DNA of 64,000 nucleotides from Pantoea sp. Aalb. GTDB lineage: Bacteria; Pseudomonadota; Gammaproteobacteria; Enterobacterales; Enterobacteriaceae. This document shows positions 37,336-47,251 of this stretch, piece by piece (the first letter of the stretch is position 1; every line of letters begins with the position of its first letter). Location: NCBI RefSeq assembly GCF_009829985.1, contig NZ_SZZU01000001.1, positions 434,001 to 498,000 on the forward strand, written 5' to 3'. Under the pieces are notes generated by a model. The model did not search any database, was not told where the DNA came from, and was given only the letters and a program-made list of their open reading frames with translations. The translations under genes and the position numbers were made by a program.

Positions 37336-38028
37336 TTAGTTCTTATTGCAACCTTTTAAAATTTGGTAAATATAATCAAGAGTCTTTTTAATCACTTGCT
37401 CAATAGACATATTAGTCGAATCTAAGATTAAAGTATTTACTGAAGGTATTAAAGGTGAAATAAGACGCGTACGGTCGCACTCATCACGTTTTTTTATTTC
37501 GACTAAAATATGTTCAAACTTAACATTAAATCCATTTTTTTGCAACTGTATCATACGACGTTTAGCTCTTTCTTCTAAATAAGCTTCAAGAAAAATTTTA
37601 ACTTTTGCATCAGGAAAAACTATAGTTCCCATATCTCTACCATCAGTAACTAATCCTGGTTCTTTACGGAAGGAACGTTGCTTACTTAGTAATTCTTCAC
37701 GTACTCGTGGAAATATAGCAATACATGATGCTATTTTGCTGACTGATGGTATACGAATTTCACTTGTTACATTTTTATTTTTGAGAAGTATATGTATTTT
37801 ATTATTAACTGATATAAAACTAACGTCAAGATATCTAGCTAATGATAATAATGCTTCTTCAGATTTTATATCGACTCGATTATATAGTGCTGATAAAGCT
37901 AGTACACGATAAAGAATGCCAGAATCAAACATATGCCATTTTAATGATTTTGCTATTGCTCTACATAATGTTCCTTTACCTGCAGCACTTGGACCATCAA
38001 TGGTAATCACCGGTGGGGCAATCGACAT
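37336..38028 (-). CDS. cmk: Cytidylate kinase
   Basis: Phosphorylates CMP and dCMP. 230 residues (E. coli 227). P-loop GPSAAGKGTLC, CMP-site motifs DSGILYR, and the lid/ARG region DGRDMGTIVFPDA. The ATG at 38028 is chosen over the TTG one codon upstream because it matches MSIAPP and has AGGAG nine bases before it. Head of cmk-rpsA-ihfB. Confidence 0.96.
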   Translation of the reverse strand: MSIAPPVITIDGPSAAGKGTLCRAIAKSLKWHMFDSGILYRVLALSALYNRVDIKSEEALLSLARYLDVSFISVNNKIHILLKNKNVTSEIRIPSVSKIASCIAIFPRVREELLSKQRSFRKEPGLVTDGRDMGTIVFPDAKVKIFLEAYLEERAKRRMIQLQKNGFNVKFEHILVEIKKRDECDRTRLISPLIPSVNTLILDSTNMSIEQVIKKTLDYIYQILKGCNKN

Positions 38029-38184
38029 CAATTGTCTCCTATTCTTTTATTTGCTCCAATGAAAATATTTTTGACTCTCTGCTAATTATCTTATTCTATC
38101 CATATATATATTTTTCTGTAATATTAAAAGCTTAAATCTTGTATCTATAATTAATAAATAATAAACATAAAAAATTAATTAAAT

Positions 38185-39474
38185 TTAATTAACATAGCTT
38201 ATTTTAGATAGTTGCTGAAAATAATTAGGAAATGTTTTAGCTGTACAGTTCGGATTAATAATTGTTATTGGTATATTAGATAGAGCTACTAAAGAAAAAC
38301 ACATAGCTATACGATGATCATTATATGTATGAATCTTTGCTTGTTTAAACTGAGAAGGAGGAGTTATACTAATAAAATCATATCCTTCTTCAACTATAGC
38401 ACCAACTTTACGTAACTCAGTAGCCATTGCTAAGAGACGATCAGTTTCTTTTACTCGCCAATTATAAATATTACGTATTAAAGTAGTCCCTTTAGCGAAT
38501 AATGCAGTAGTTGCAAGGGTCATAGCTACATCTGGAATATGATTCATGTCCATATCAATAGCGTTTAATGCTTTTCGAGTGCATGAGATATAACCTCTTC
38601 CCCATTTAATTATTGCTCCCATTTTTTCTAGTACATCAACAAAATTAATATCTCCCTGAATGCTATTACGATTAATGCCAGTTACTCGAACAGTACCACC
38701 TTTAATTGCAGCCGCTGCAAAAAAATACGATGCTGATGAAGCATCTCCTTCTATTAAATAATTACCAGGCGAAGTATATTGCTGTCGGCTTTTAATAATA
38801 AAATATTGATAATCATTATTTTTAATATTAATACCAAAACAACGCATTAGATGTAATGTAATATCTATATAAGGTTTGGATACGAGATTACCTTTAATGC
38901 TAATAGTAGTATCCTGTAGTGCTAATGGAGCAATCATTAGTAATGAAGTAAGAAATTGGCTAGAAATATTACCATTAATATTAATATTGCCTCCTACGAA
39001 ACCACCATGTAATAATAGAGGTGGATAACCTACTTGTTCTAAATAATCAATTTTTGCCCCCCCTTGTCGTAAAGCATCAACTAAGTGACTAATTGGACGT
39101 TCTTTCATACGTTTTTCACCTGTTAATACAATTGATTGTTTCCCAAGGCAAAGTACTGCAGTAAGTGGGCGCATTACAGTTCCTGCATTACCTAAAAATA
39201 ATTCCACTGACTTTTTAGGTGATAAAAGTAAACCAGCAGTACCAATAACTTTACATACTGTTCGATCTTCCGATATGTTATATATAACACCTAATGTTTT
39301 AAGCGCATTTAACATGTATGCAATATCATCACTATCAAGCAAATTAGTTAAAGATGTATTACCTTTTGCTAATGCTGCAAGTAATAAAGCCCGATTAGAA
39401 ATGCTTTTCGATCCTGGTATACTTATTGTTCCATTAATACGTGAGATAGGTTGTAAAGTTAAGAGGTTACACAT
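38185..39474 (-). CDS. aroA: 3-phosphoshikimate 1-carboxyvinyltransferase (EPSP synthase)
   Basis: Sixth step of the shikimate pathway to aromatic amino acids and chorismate. 429 residues (E. coli 427). PGSKSISNRALLLAALA at the N-terminus, LFLGNAGTVMRPL at the phosphoenolpyruvate loop (the usual Ala before Met is Val), GDASSASYF, and KETDRL..TELRKVGA. 81 bp after serC, the conserved serC-aroA operon. Confidence 0.97.
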   Translation of the reverse strand: MCNLLTLQPISRINGTISIPGSKSISNRALLLAALAKGNTSLTNLLDSDDIAYMLNALKTLGVIYNISEDRTVCKVIGTAGLLLSPKKSVELFLGNAGTVMRPLTAVLCLGKQSIVLTGEKRMKERPISHLVDALRQGGAKIDYLEQVGYPPLLLHGGFVGGNININGNISSQFLTSLLMIAPLALQDTTISIKGNLVSKPYIDITLHLMRCFGINIKNNDYQYFIIKSRQQYTSPGNYLIEGDASSASYFFAAAAIKGGTVRVTGINRNSIQGDINFVDVLEKMGAIIKWGRGYISCTRKALNAIDMDMNHIPDVAMTLATTALFAKGTTLIRNIYNWRVKETDRLLAMATELRKVGAIVEEGYDFISITPPSQFKQAKIHTYNDHRIAMCFSLVALSNIPITIINPNCTAKTFPNYFQQLSKISYVN

Positions 39475-39555
39475 TGCAATTGAATCTCTAAAAAATAAGA
39501 AACCATCAATTATTATTGATTTAATGGCTTCAATAGTAAATTTAAATAAAAAGCA

Positions 39556-40641
39556 TCATCCGTAGCGACGCTCAAAATCAATCATAAACTCTGTCAATAG
39601 TTTAACTCCTTTTAATGGCATAGCATTATAAATAGAAGCCCTCATGCCACCAACTATACGATGTCCTCTTAGAGAAAGCAAACCAACTTTATTTGACTCT
39701 TCAATAAAAAGATTATCTAATCTAGAATTTTCTAATTGAAATGGTACGTTCATTTTTGAACGGTTTTCAACAGCTACATCATTATGATAAAAATCACTAC
39801 TATCAATGATATTATATAATAAATTAGCTTTTTCTTTATTTATCTTATAAATCTCAGTTAAACCACCCTTATCTTTTAACCATTTAAAAACAAGACCAGA
39901 AAGATAAAGTAAAAAAGTTGGAGGAGTATTAAACATAGAATTATTATCGGCTAATATTTTGTAATTAAGAATTGATGGTACCCACTGCTTTGCTTTACCT
40001 AATAAGTCATCACGTATTACAACCACTGTTAAACCAGCTGGACCAATATTTTTCTGTGCTCCAGCATAAAACATACCATAACGTCTTACATCAATAGGAC
40101 GTGACATAATTGTTGAAGAAAGATCAGCTACAAAATTTTTGTCATTAAAATTAGGTTCTTCTTCAATTGATATACCATCAATTGTTTCATTAGGACAAAA
40201 ATGGACATAAGCCGCTTCATCGCTTAATTTCCATTTATTCATAGGTAATATTGCTTGTTTATTATTACGTTTTATTTTAACATTAATAATGTTAGGTAAG
40301 CAGAGTTTCTTTGCTTCTGTAATAGCACAATGTGACCAATAACCACTATCAATGTAATCTGCAGTTGTTGCATGATCCAGTAAATTACCTGGAATTACAG
40401 AAAATTGTCCTCTTGCTCCACCTTGACAAAATAATACTTTATAATTAACAGGGATATTTAATAGATCACGAAGATTTTGTTCTACTTCTTCAGCTAAATT
40501 AATAAATTCTTTGCTACGATGACTAATTTCCATTATTGATGCCCCTAATCCATGCCAATTTATTAATTCTTTTTTTGCATGATTAAGAACTTCTATAGGA
40601 AGCATTGCTGGCCCGGAACTAAAATTATATACTTGTTTCAT
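39556..40641 (-). CDS. serC: Phosphoserine aminotransferase
   Basis: PLP transaminase of serine synthesis, also needed for pyridoxal phosphate synthesis. 361 residues (E. coli 362). FSSGPAMLP at the start, the PLP lysine in GAQKNIGPAG, and the C-terminal GGMRASIYNAMP. I take ATG at 40641 (MKQVYNFSSG) rather than GTG two codons upstream because it matches the family start. Leads the serC-aroA pair. Confidence 0.97.
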   Translation of the reverse strand: MKQVYNFSSGPAMLPIEVLNHAKKELINWHGLGASIMEISHRSKEFINLAEEVEQNLRDLLNIPVNYKVLFCQGGARGQFSVIPGNLLDHATTADYIDSGYWSHCAITEAKKLCLPNIINVKIKRNNKQAILPMNKWKLSDEAAYVHFCPNETIDGISIEEEPNFNDKNFVADLSSTIMSRPIDVRRYGMFYAGAQKNIGPAGLTVVVIRDDLLGKAKQWVPSILNYKILADNNSMFNTPPTFLLYLSGLVFKWLKDKGGLTEIYKINKEKANLLYNIIDSSDFYHNDVAVENRSKMNVPFQLENSRLDNLFIEESNKVGLLSLRGHRIVGGMRASIYNAMPLKGVKLLTEFMIDFERRYG

Positions 40642-41034
40642 ATTCACTTACTGCTATTTTTATATTAAACTTTTATGGATAATAAGTAATTCTTTTATCA
40701 TTGCTTATAAATACTTGCAATAATAAGAAAGTAAAATTATTTAAATAAGTGAAGATTTTCTATATAGTACTGTTACTACTGATTGTTAATATTAGTTTTT
40801 AGAAAAAATTATTAATCATATAATTTATTATTTAGATTAAACTTTTATTTAATTGATTAAATTAAAATTTATTTTTTAATAATCAAATATATTTATGTTC
40901 GTAATTTTATATGTAATTTACATATTACATATATGTTAAATTAATTAAATGTAATTCAAAATTTTTACTAAAAAAAATAATGTTAGATTCCAAAGTATAT
41001 AAATAAAATATCTTATAAATAATTAATAAATATA
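40642..41034. other. serC-serS spacer
   Basis: 393 bp with no gene. E. coli has ycaP, ycaO, pflAB-focA, dmsABC and more between serC and serS. No remnant recognised. A short self-complementary stretch around 40905-40935 (ATATGTAA/TTACATAT) may be a terminator-like hairpin. Confidence 0.45.
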
Positions 41035-42327
41035 TTAACCAATAAAATCTAGTCCTTTCATATAAGAATGCAGTACAGTTGGAATCTTAATACGCCCATC
41101 AGCTTGTTGATAATTTTCTAGTATAGCAACTAAAGTACGCCCCACTGCAAGTCCAGAACCGTTTAAACTATGAGCAAGATTAGTTTCTTTACTATCGTTA
41201 GTTCGATAGCGTATTTTAATTCTACGTGCTTGAAAATCCGACATATTAGAGCAAGACGAAATTTCACGATATTTACCTTGTGCTGGTAACCAAACTTCAA
41301 GATCATAAGTTTTAGCTGCGCCAAAACTCATATCCCCAGTACATAGTAACATTTTACGGTAAGGTAAATCTAATAATTGTAAAACCTTTTCAGCATGACT
41401 GACTAACTCCTCTAATGCAATCATAGAATTTTCTGGAGCAACAATTTGTACCATTTCTACTTTATCAAATTGATGCATACGTATTAAACCACGCTTATCA
41501 CGTCCATATGATCCAGCTTCAGAACGGAAACAAGGTGTATGTGCAGTAAGTTTAATAGGTAGATTTATTTCTTTAATTATTTTATTCCTCATCAAATTAG
41601 TCAATGGTACTTCTGCTGTGGGAATTAGAGCGTAATTATTAAGATGTGAATGTTCTTCATCAGCTTTTATATGAAAAAGTTCATTGCTAAATTTGGGTAA
41701 TTGTCCTGTACCAAAAAGTGTTTCTTGGTTAACTAGATATGGAACATAAGTTTCAATATATCCATGTTGCTGAGTATGTAAATCAATCATAAATTGACTT
41801 AAAATACGATGTAAACGTGCAATTTGCCCTTGCATAACAATAAAACGTGAACCAGTAAGTTTTACAGCGGCAGCAAAATCCAATCCCTTTATAGCTTCGC
41901 CTAATTCAATGTGATCTTTTACTAAAAAATTAAAATCTCGAGGTTTTCCCCATTGGCTTATTTCCTTATTGTACATCTCATTTTTTCCAATTGGGACTTC
42001 ATCAGATGGTAAATTAGGTAACGAAAGTGCAAAATCAAGGATTTCTTCCTTTAACTTGTTAAGATTTGCTTTAGCTATATTTAACTGTTTATCTAAAATA
42101 TTCACTTCATAACATAATAGCTCAATATTTTCTCCACGTGCTTTAGCTTGACCAATAAATTTAGATCTAGAGTTTCTCTTTGCCTGTAAATTTTCCGTTT
42201 TTATTTGAAAGAATTTACGTTTTTTTTCAAGTAAATATAGTTTTTCTACATTTAATTTAAAGCCGCGATGTGCTAATTTTTGTGCAACAATTTCTGGATT
42301 ATGCCGCAAGAGATTAGGATCGATCAT
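41035..42327 (-). CDS. serS: Seryl-tRNA synthetase
   Basis: Charges tRNA-Ser (and tRNA-Sec). 430 residues, the E. coli length. N-terminal coiled-coil arm (residues about 30-100, RKFFQIKTENLQAKRNSRSK), class II motif 2 (TPCFRSEAGSYGRD) and motif 3 (NGSGLAVGRTLVAILENYQ). ATG at 42327 (MIDPNLLR) is chosen over five codons upstream because it matches the family and follows AGGATAAGC. Its substrate tRNA-Ser(UGA) is at 13023-13107. Confidence 0.97.
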   Translation of the reverse strand: MIDPNLLRHNPEIVAQKLAHRGFKLNVEKLYLLEKKRKFFQIKTENLQAKRNSRSKFIGQAKARGENIELLCYEVNILDKQLNIAKANLNKLKEEILDFALSLPNLPSDEVPIGKNEMYNKEISQWGKPRDFNFLVKDHIELGEAIKGLDFAAAVKLTGSRFIVMQGQIARLHRILSQFMIDLHTQQHGYIETYVPYLVNQETLFGTGQLPKFSNELFHIKADEEHSHLNNYALIPTAEVPLTNLMRNKIIKEINLPIKLTAHTPCFRSEAGSYGRDKRGLIRMHQFDKVEMVQIVAPENSMIALEELVSHAEKVLQLLDLPYRKMLLCTGDMSFGAAKTYDLEVWLPAQGKYREISSCSNMSDFQARRIKIRYRTNDSKETNLAHSLNGSGLAVGRTLVAILENYQQADGRIKIPTVLHSYMKGLDFIG

Positions 42328-42426
42328 GCTTATCCTATACATAAAATGAATTAAATAAATAGATTTAACATGGTTAGTTTTTTAACTTTATCCTAAAAAT
42401 AATTATAAATATAACAATTTTATGAT

Positions 42427-43035
42427 TTAACGTTGGTCATCTAATGATACTCCTTTAGGAATTTTAAAGATAAATTTATTTATATTAATAGGAATAGTTT
42501 TCTGATTTTTTAACTGGAAAGAGATACACTTACCACTTTGTTCTTTACTATTAAAGTAATTAATAATACCAGATGAAGTTATATTAATAGTAAATCTTCT
42601 TAAATTATCATCGTTATCTTTTGGAATAAAAATAAATGAATTATTTTGTTGTATTATATCATACTGTTTCCAATACTTAGGTGAATTGTTTATGATAGGT
42701 ATCAATGGAGTCCTTTTACTAAAATTTTTTAATAAACTTACACTAACCTCTTTAATAAAAGAATTATAAAACCATAAATTTTTACCATCAGAAATAATAG
42801 TATTTTCATCTGGTGTAGTCATATGCCATTTAAATAAGTTAGGACGTTTAATCCATAATTCCCCTCTTCCATTTTGGACGTTAATATTATTACTATTAGT
42901 TACTTGTTGTTCAAAAACCGCATAAAAATTCTTTATTTTATTCAAGCGTTGTTGTAAATTAATTACGGCATTAGCCTTTATAGGAACAGGGAAAAGAATA
43001 ATTAATAAATAACAAATAATAATCCGTAAATTCAT
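42427..43035 (-). CDS. lolA: Periplasmic lipoprotein chaperone LolA
   Basis: Carries lipoproteins from the LolCDE exporter to the outer membrane. 202 residues (E. coli 203) with a typical signal peptide ending KANA. LQQRLNKIKNFYAVFEQQV and GELWIKRPNLFKW match the family. Needed for lipoproteins such as PqiC. rarA, which lies between lolA and serS in E. coli, is gone. More divergent than its neighbours. Confidence 0.93.
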   Translation of the reverse strand: MNLRIIICYLLIILFPVPIKANAVINLQQRLNKIKNFYAVFEQQVTNSNNINVQNGRGELWIKRPNLFKWHMTTPDENTIISDGKNLWFYNSFIKEVSVSLLKNFSKRTPLIPIINNSPKYWKQYDIIQQNNSFIFIPKDNDDNLRRFTINITSSGIINYFNSKEQSGKCISFQLKNQKTIPININKFIFKIPKGVSLDDQR

Positions 43036-43343
43036 TTTTTATTTCCTTAATGCATTATGCTGTTGTTTTATATTTATTACTATATATTTAATTTTAATTA
43101 TTATTTATTAACATTTAAATTTTTAAAATCATTTATATAATAATATAAATTATACTATAATAGTGTAATTATATTTAAATACAAAGGTAATTTATACATA
43201 AATTATATTTTACTTTTAATTAATACTAAATACTTTAATAATATTCATTATAAAAAAAATATTTTAGTAATTTATTATTCATTCTTTTTAAGATAAAAAA
43301 AGAACCTAGTAAAATAAAAATCATCTTTTTTCTTAGTTTGTTA
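43036..43343. other. lolA-ftsK spacer
   Basis: 308 bp. I translated the part after the ftsK stop on the minus strand looking for the missing FtsK gamma domain (RQFRIGYNRAA-like) and found nothing similar in any frame. No other gene seen. Confidence 0.5.
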
Positions 43344-46120
43344 TTAACTATGAATAACATGATTAATATAATCTAAATTATTATACTTTTTCCAAGCTTG
43401 GACAACTGCATGTACTTCTTGATCACATACAAATGCTCCATGCACACGAATTGGAGTAGATGAATTTTCTGGTAAATATAACATATCTCCCATACCTAAT
43501 AAAGATTCTGCTCCACTTTGATCTAGAATAGTACGTGAATCTATTTTACTTGAAACTGTAAAAGCAATGCGTGTTGGAATATTTGCTTTAATTAGACCTG
43601 TAATGACATTTACAGATGGGCGTTGAGTAGCTAATACTAAATGAATACCTGCAGCACGAGCTTTTTGAGCTAAGCGAGAAATAAGTCCCTCTACTTTTTT
43701 ACCTATTGTCATAAGATCAGCAAATTCATCTATTATAATGACAATATAAGGTAATTTTTTTAACAACAATGGTGTATTATTTTTGCTATTAATTGCCTTC
43801 CAAAAAGGATCTTTAATTGGACAACCTATTATCTCAGCTTGTTTGACTTTTTCATTATAACTATTCAGATTACGCACACCAAGTACAGACATAATTTTAT
43901 ATCGACGATCCATCTCATTAATACTCCAATTTAATGCATTAGTAGCATCTTTTATATCTGTTACTACTTGAGTTAGTAAATGTGGAATACCTTCATATAC
44001 TGATAATTCTAACATCTTAGGATCAATCATAATAAAGCGTACTTCTTCGGGAGTTGCTTTATATAGCATGCTAATAATCATAGCATTAATACTCACCGAT
44101 TTTCCTGAACCAGTAGTACCAGCAACCAATAGATGAGGCATTTTTGCTATATCTGCAATTATAGGTTGACTAGAGATGTCTTTTCCTAAAACTATAGAAA
44201 GTGGTGATATATTTTTTTGAAATACAGCACAATCTAATACTTCTCTTAAATATACAGTTTGACGATTTTGATTAGGTAACTCTAACCCTACATATGATTT
44301 TCCTGGAATCATTTCTACTACACGGACTGAAATAGCGGATAGAGAACGTGCAATATCTTGAGATAAACTTGAAATACGCGAAGCTTTTACACCAGGAGCT
44401 AGATCTAGTTTAAAAAGAGTAATAACAGGACCAGGTGAAATGCCTATAACTTTTACCTTAATTCGATAATTAGCTAAACATAATTCTAATAAACGTGCTT
44501 TTTTCTCCATAATTGATATATCAATCTGATTTATTTTTAATGGAGGTAATATTAATAGATCAAGAGTAGGGAATATATAAGTTTTATAAAATTGTTGTTT
44601 TTTATTTGATATTAATGAATATAAGTTACTGTTGGTAGATTTCACCAATGATTCAAGTATTTTACCTTTTTGTAATTGAATAAAAGATTGGTTTTTTTTA
44701 TTATATAAAACATTCTGTTTCATATAAACTAAGGTAGGTTCTTTCCATGTAACATGAATAGAAACTTTTTTATTTATCAACGTTAAGTCAAGATTTGCGT
44801 TATGATCTATTAAAAATCTAATTATCAAATGCTTTATACTAACCCGTAATATTGGTACATCAACAAATATATTATTAAAATTTATATAAAGTTTATTATG
44901 GACTTTTTTCCTTTTATTCTGCTTCTTTTTTTTAACTCTAATATCATTGAAATATGTTAATAATACAGAAATTGATTTTAATGAATTTATTATTAGTTTA
45001 TTATTGCCTATTATGAAAACATAAGTAAGTTTAGAAGTCAGAATGAAATTCTGATAATTATTAATGTTTTTATTATAATTATAATTAACTGACAAACATA
45101 TTGGAAATTTAAATTCAGTAGCTATTTTAAGAGAACAATAATTAAAAGATATTAATTTAGAAAATAATGTTGATGCTTCTTTGCTGAATTTAGTTTGGCT
45201 ACAAATATTTAAATCTTTTTTAATAGAAATTAAATTATTTTTTAGATCTATCACTTTTTTATTTTTATGAGCCATAATTTTTGCTGATACTTCATTAACT
45301 TTAATTAGCAGTATATTATCATCAGGCTTAAATAAACTAAATTTTGGAATATTATGTATTTTTGTAATGAACATATTTTTATTAGAGTAATGTAAATTAA
45401 TGGACTTTTTAAATAGTACTTCTTTTGATTTATGATCATATCTTTGAATTTTATTATTTTTTTTATTTAATTTATTTGCACATAAGTTATTTTTAATAAA
45501 TAAAAACATAGAGATGACTATGTTTCCTACTTTTTCAGCAATAATTAACCAGGACCATCCAGTAGACAAACTAAAACCAACAGTCCATAAACATAATAAA
45601 ATGAATGTACCTATAGTTATACTAAACCATGAATAAATTATTTGGTTAATAAATACACCTATAATACCACCAGAAGGGAAATACCAAATTTTATCTATAT
45701 GACATTCAATTAACCCACAGCTAGTAATTATTAAAATTAAAATACCAACTAAGCGTAAACTAACAAAAAAATAATCGATTATATTTTGGTAATAATTTTG
45801 ATATAGAATAATATGACATAAATTAATAAGTATAAGTATCATACTAATAAATAAAATAAAATAAGCTATTATACCAAAGATAAATAACATCGAATCTGCC
45901 AACCATGCTCCTATATTACTACCAATATTATGGATTGGTTTTTCCCACATTACTTGAGACCAACTAGGATCAGATGGATTAAAACTAAGTATCGAAATAA
46001 TTAAGTAAACAGTAAACAAAAACACAATTAAAATAAGTAAGATTTTTAATATTCTTTTTTTTTAATTATACATGGGGAAAAAATATATTTGTTCTCATTT
46101 TCTATGTGTTCTTGAGTCAA
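43344..46120 (-). CDS. ftsK: DNA translocase FtsK, frameshifted at A9 and lacking the gamma domain
   Basis: Septal DNA pump. The frame 43344-46025 gives four membrane helices, a Lys/Asn-rich linker and the motor (Walker A AGTTGSGKSVS; Walker B VIIIDEFADLM). The family N-terminus is found upstream in another frame: TTG at 46120 (after GGAG) encodes TQEHIENENKYIF, matching E. coli MSQEYIEDKE. It runs into nine A (minus strand; 46055-46063). One extra A joins it to KKRILKILLILIV, which matches the first E. coli helix. Restored product: about 925 residues against 1329. The protein ends after the motor (QEVHAVVQAWKKYN), so the C-terminal gamma domain is absent. Confidence 0.9.
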
Positions 46121-46217
46121 AATAAATCTCCAAATTTTTATAATTTTTGATTCAAAAAAATAAGGGTAAAATTTATTATGTAATAATTACCTATAATTTC
46201 TTACCATAATTATAAAT

Positions 46218-46712
46218 TCATCTAAGTTTAATAAATAGACGATTATTTTGTTTTACTTCTTCCATGACTACATAAGTACGAGTATCGTTTACACCCGGCA
46301 ATCGTAACAAAGTATCACCTAATAATCTACGATAGGCATACATATCAGATATGCGAATTTTTAATAGGTAATCAAAATCACCAGAAACTAAATGACATTC
46401 TTGTATTTCTTCAAGTTTTTGTATTGTAGCATTAAATTGTTCAAATACATTTGGGCTATCACGATTTAGAGTAATTTCAACAAATACTAAAAGTGATGCA
46501 TTAAGATAATGTGGGTTAAGTTGTGTAGTATAACCTAAAATAAATCCGTTACGCTCTAAACGACGAACACGTTCAAGACAAGGTGTGGGTGATAAACCGA
46601 CACGTTTAGAAAGTTCTACATTAGAAATACGTCCATCTTTTTGAAGTTCATTTAAGATATTTCTATCTATACGATCTAAACCTTTACCAAGGTGATGCTT
46701 ATTTTCTACCAT
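46218..46712 (-). CDS. lrp: Leucine-responsive regulatory protein Lrp
   Basis: Global regulator and chromosome-wrapping protein. 164 residues, the E. coli length. Helix-turn-helix (GRISNVELSKRVGLSPTPCLERVRRLER region) is the same as E. coli except at the edges; the RAM ligand-binding domain (HLVSGDFDYLLKIRI, LPGVNDTRTYVVMEEVK) is also kept. Divergent from trxB and ahead of ftsK as in E. coli. Its high conservation in a shrinking genome indicates continuing selection. Confidence 0.97.
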   Translation of the reverse strand: MVENKHHLGKGLDRIDRNILNELQKDGRISNVELSKRVGLSPTPCLERVRRLERNGFILGYTTQLNPHYLNASLLVFVEITLNRDSPNVFEQFNATIQKLEEIQECHLVSGDFDYLLKIRISDMYAYRRLLGDTLLRLPGVNDTRTYVVMEEVKQNNRLFIKLR

Positions 46713-47180
46713 GCTTATGGTCTCTCTTACATTGCTTTACTATTGCTATTCTGTCTTTATTAGGATATTAAGAAGATACATTAATATACTTTTTTAAAAA
46801 AAGAAAATTGTTTACTTAAATTATGTATTATTTTTCATTGTTAAGTTAGAGTAAATCAATTAATTATACAGATAAAAGATCTTAGTTAATCCGATATCAT
46901 AAGAATGTCTAATATTTTAATACAAGTTATTGACCTAATATTTTAAGTTAAACTATACATGTGACGTATATTTTTATATATAATAATTTATATTTATATT
47001 TACTTTAAATTAATTTGTATTATAAATAAAAATAGAATTTTATCCTTTAATATTAATACTGAAAAACAGTATCTATTTATTAATCATGTTCAATATTTTA
47101 ATAATTAAAAAAATGTTTTTTAATTATTAAAATAAATAATTAATTATTATCTTATTATTTAAATGATTTATGTATAATTA
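46713..47180. other. lrp-trxB divergent spacer
   Basis: About 470 bp with no gene; the region upstream of both lrp and trxB. Lrp autoregulation sites would be expected here but cannot be told apart from the A+T background. Confidence 0.45.
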
Positions 47181-47240
47181 ATGAATGAATAGGTATTTTA
47201 AATACACAGAATGAATGAATAGGTATTTTAAATACACAGA
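47181..47240. repeat. Perfect 30-bp tandem duplication before trxB
   Basis: Two identical adjacent 30-bp units, 47181-47210 and 47211-47240, each containing the palindrome GTATTTTAAATAC (47193-47205 and 47223-47235). The second unit ends 11 bases before the trxB ATG, so the duplication lies in the leader or promoter. A related TATTTTAAATACA sequence is found twice upstream of murJ. Confidence 0.95.
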
Positions 47241-47251
47241 TTGAGGAATAG

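Noticed and set aside
46062..46073. ATG at 46073 as ftsK start
   Set aside because: In the FtsK body frame but followed after two codons by TAA, with no ribosome site. The TTG at 46120 with GGAG and family-like residues is better.
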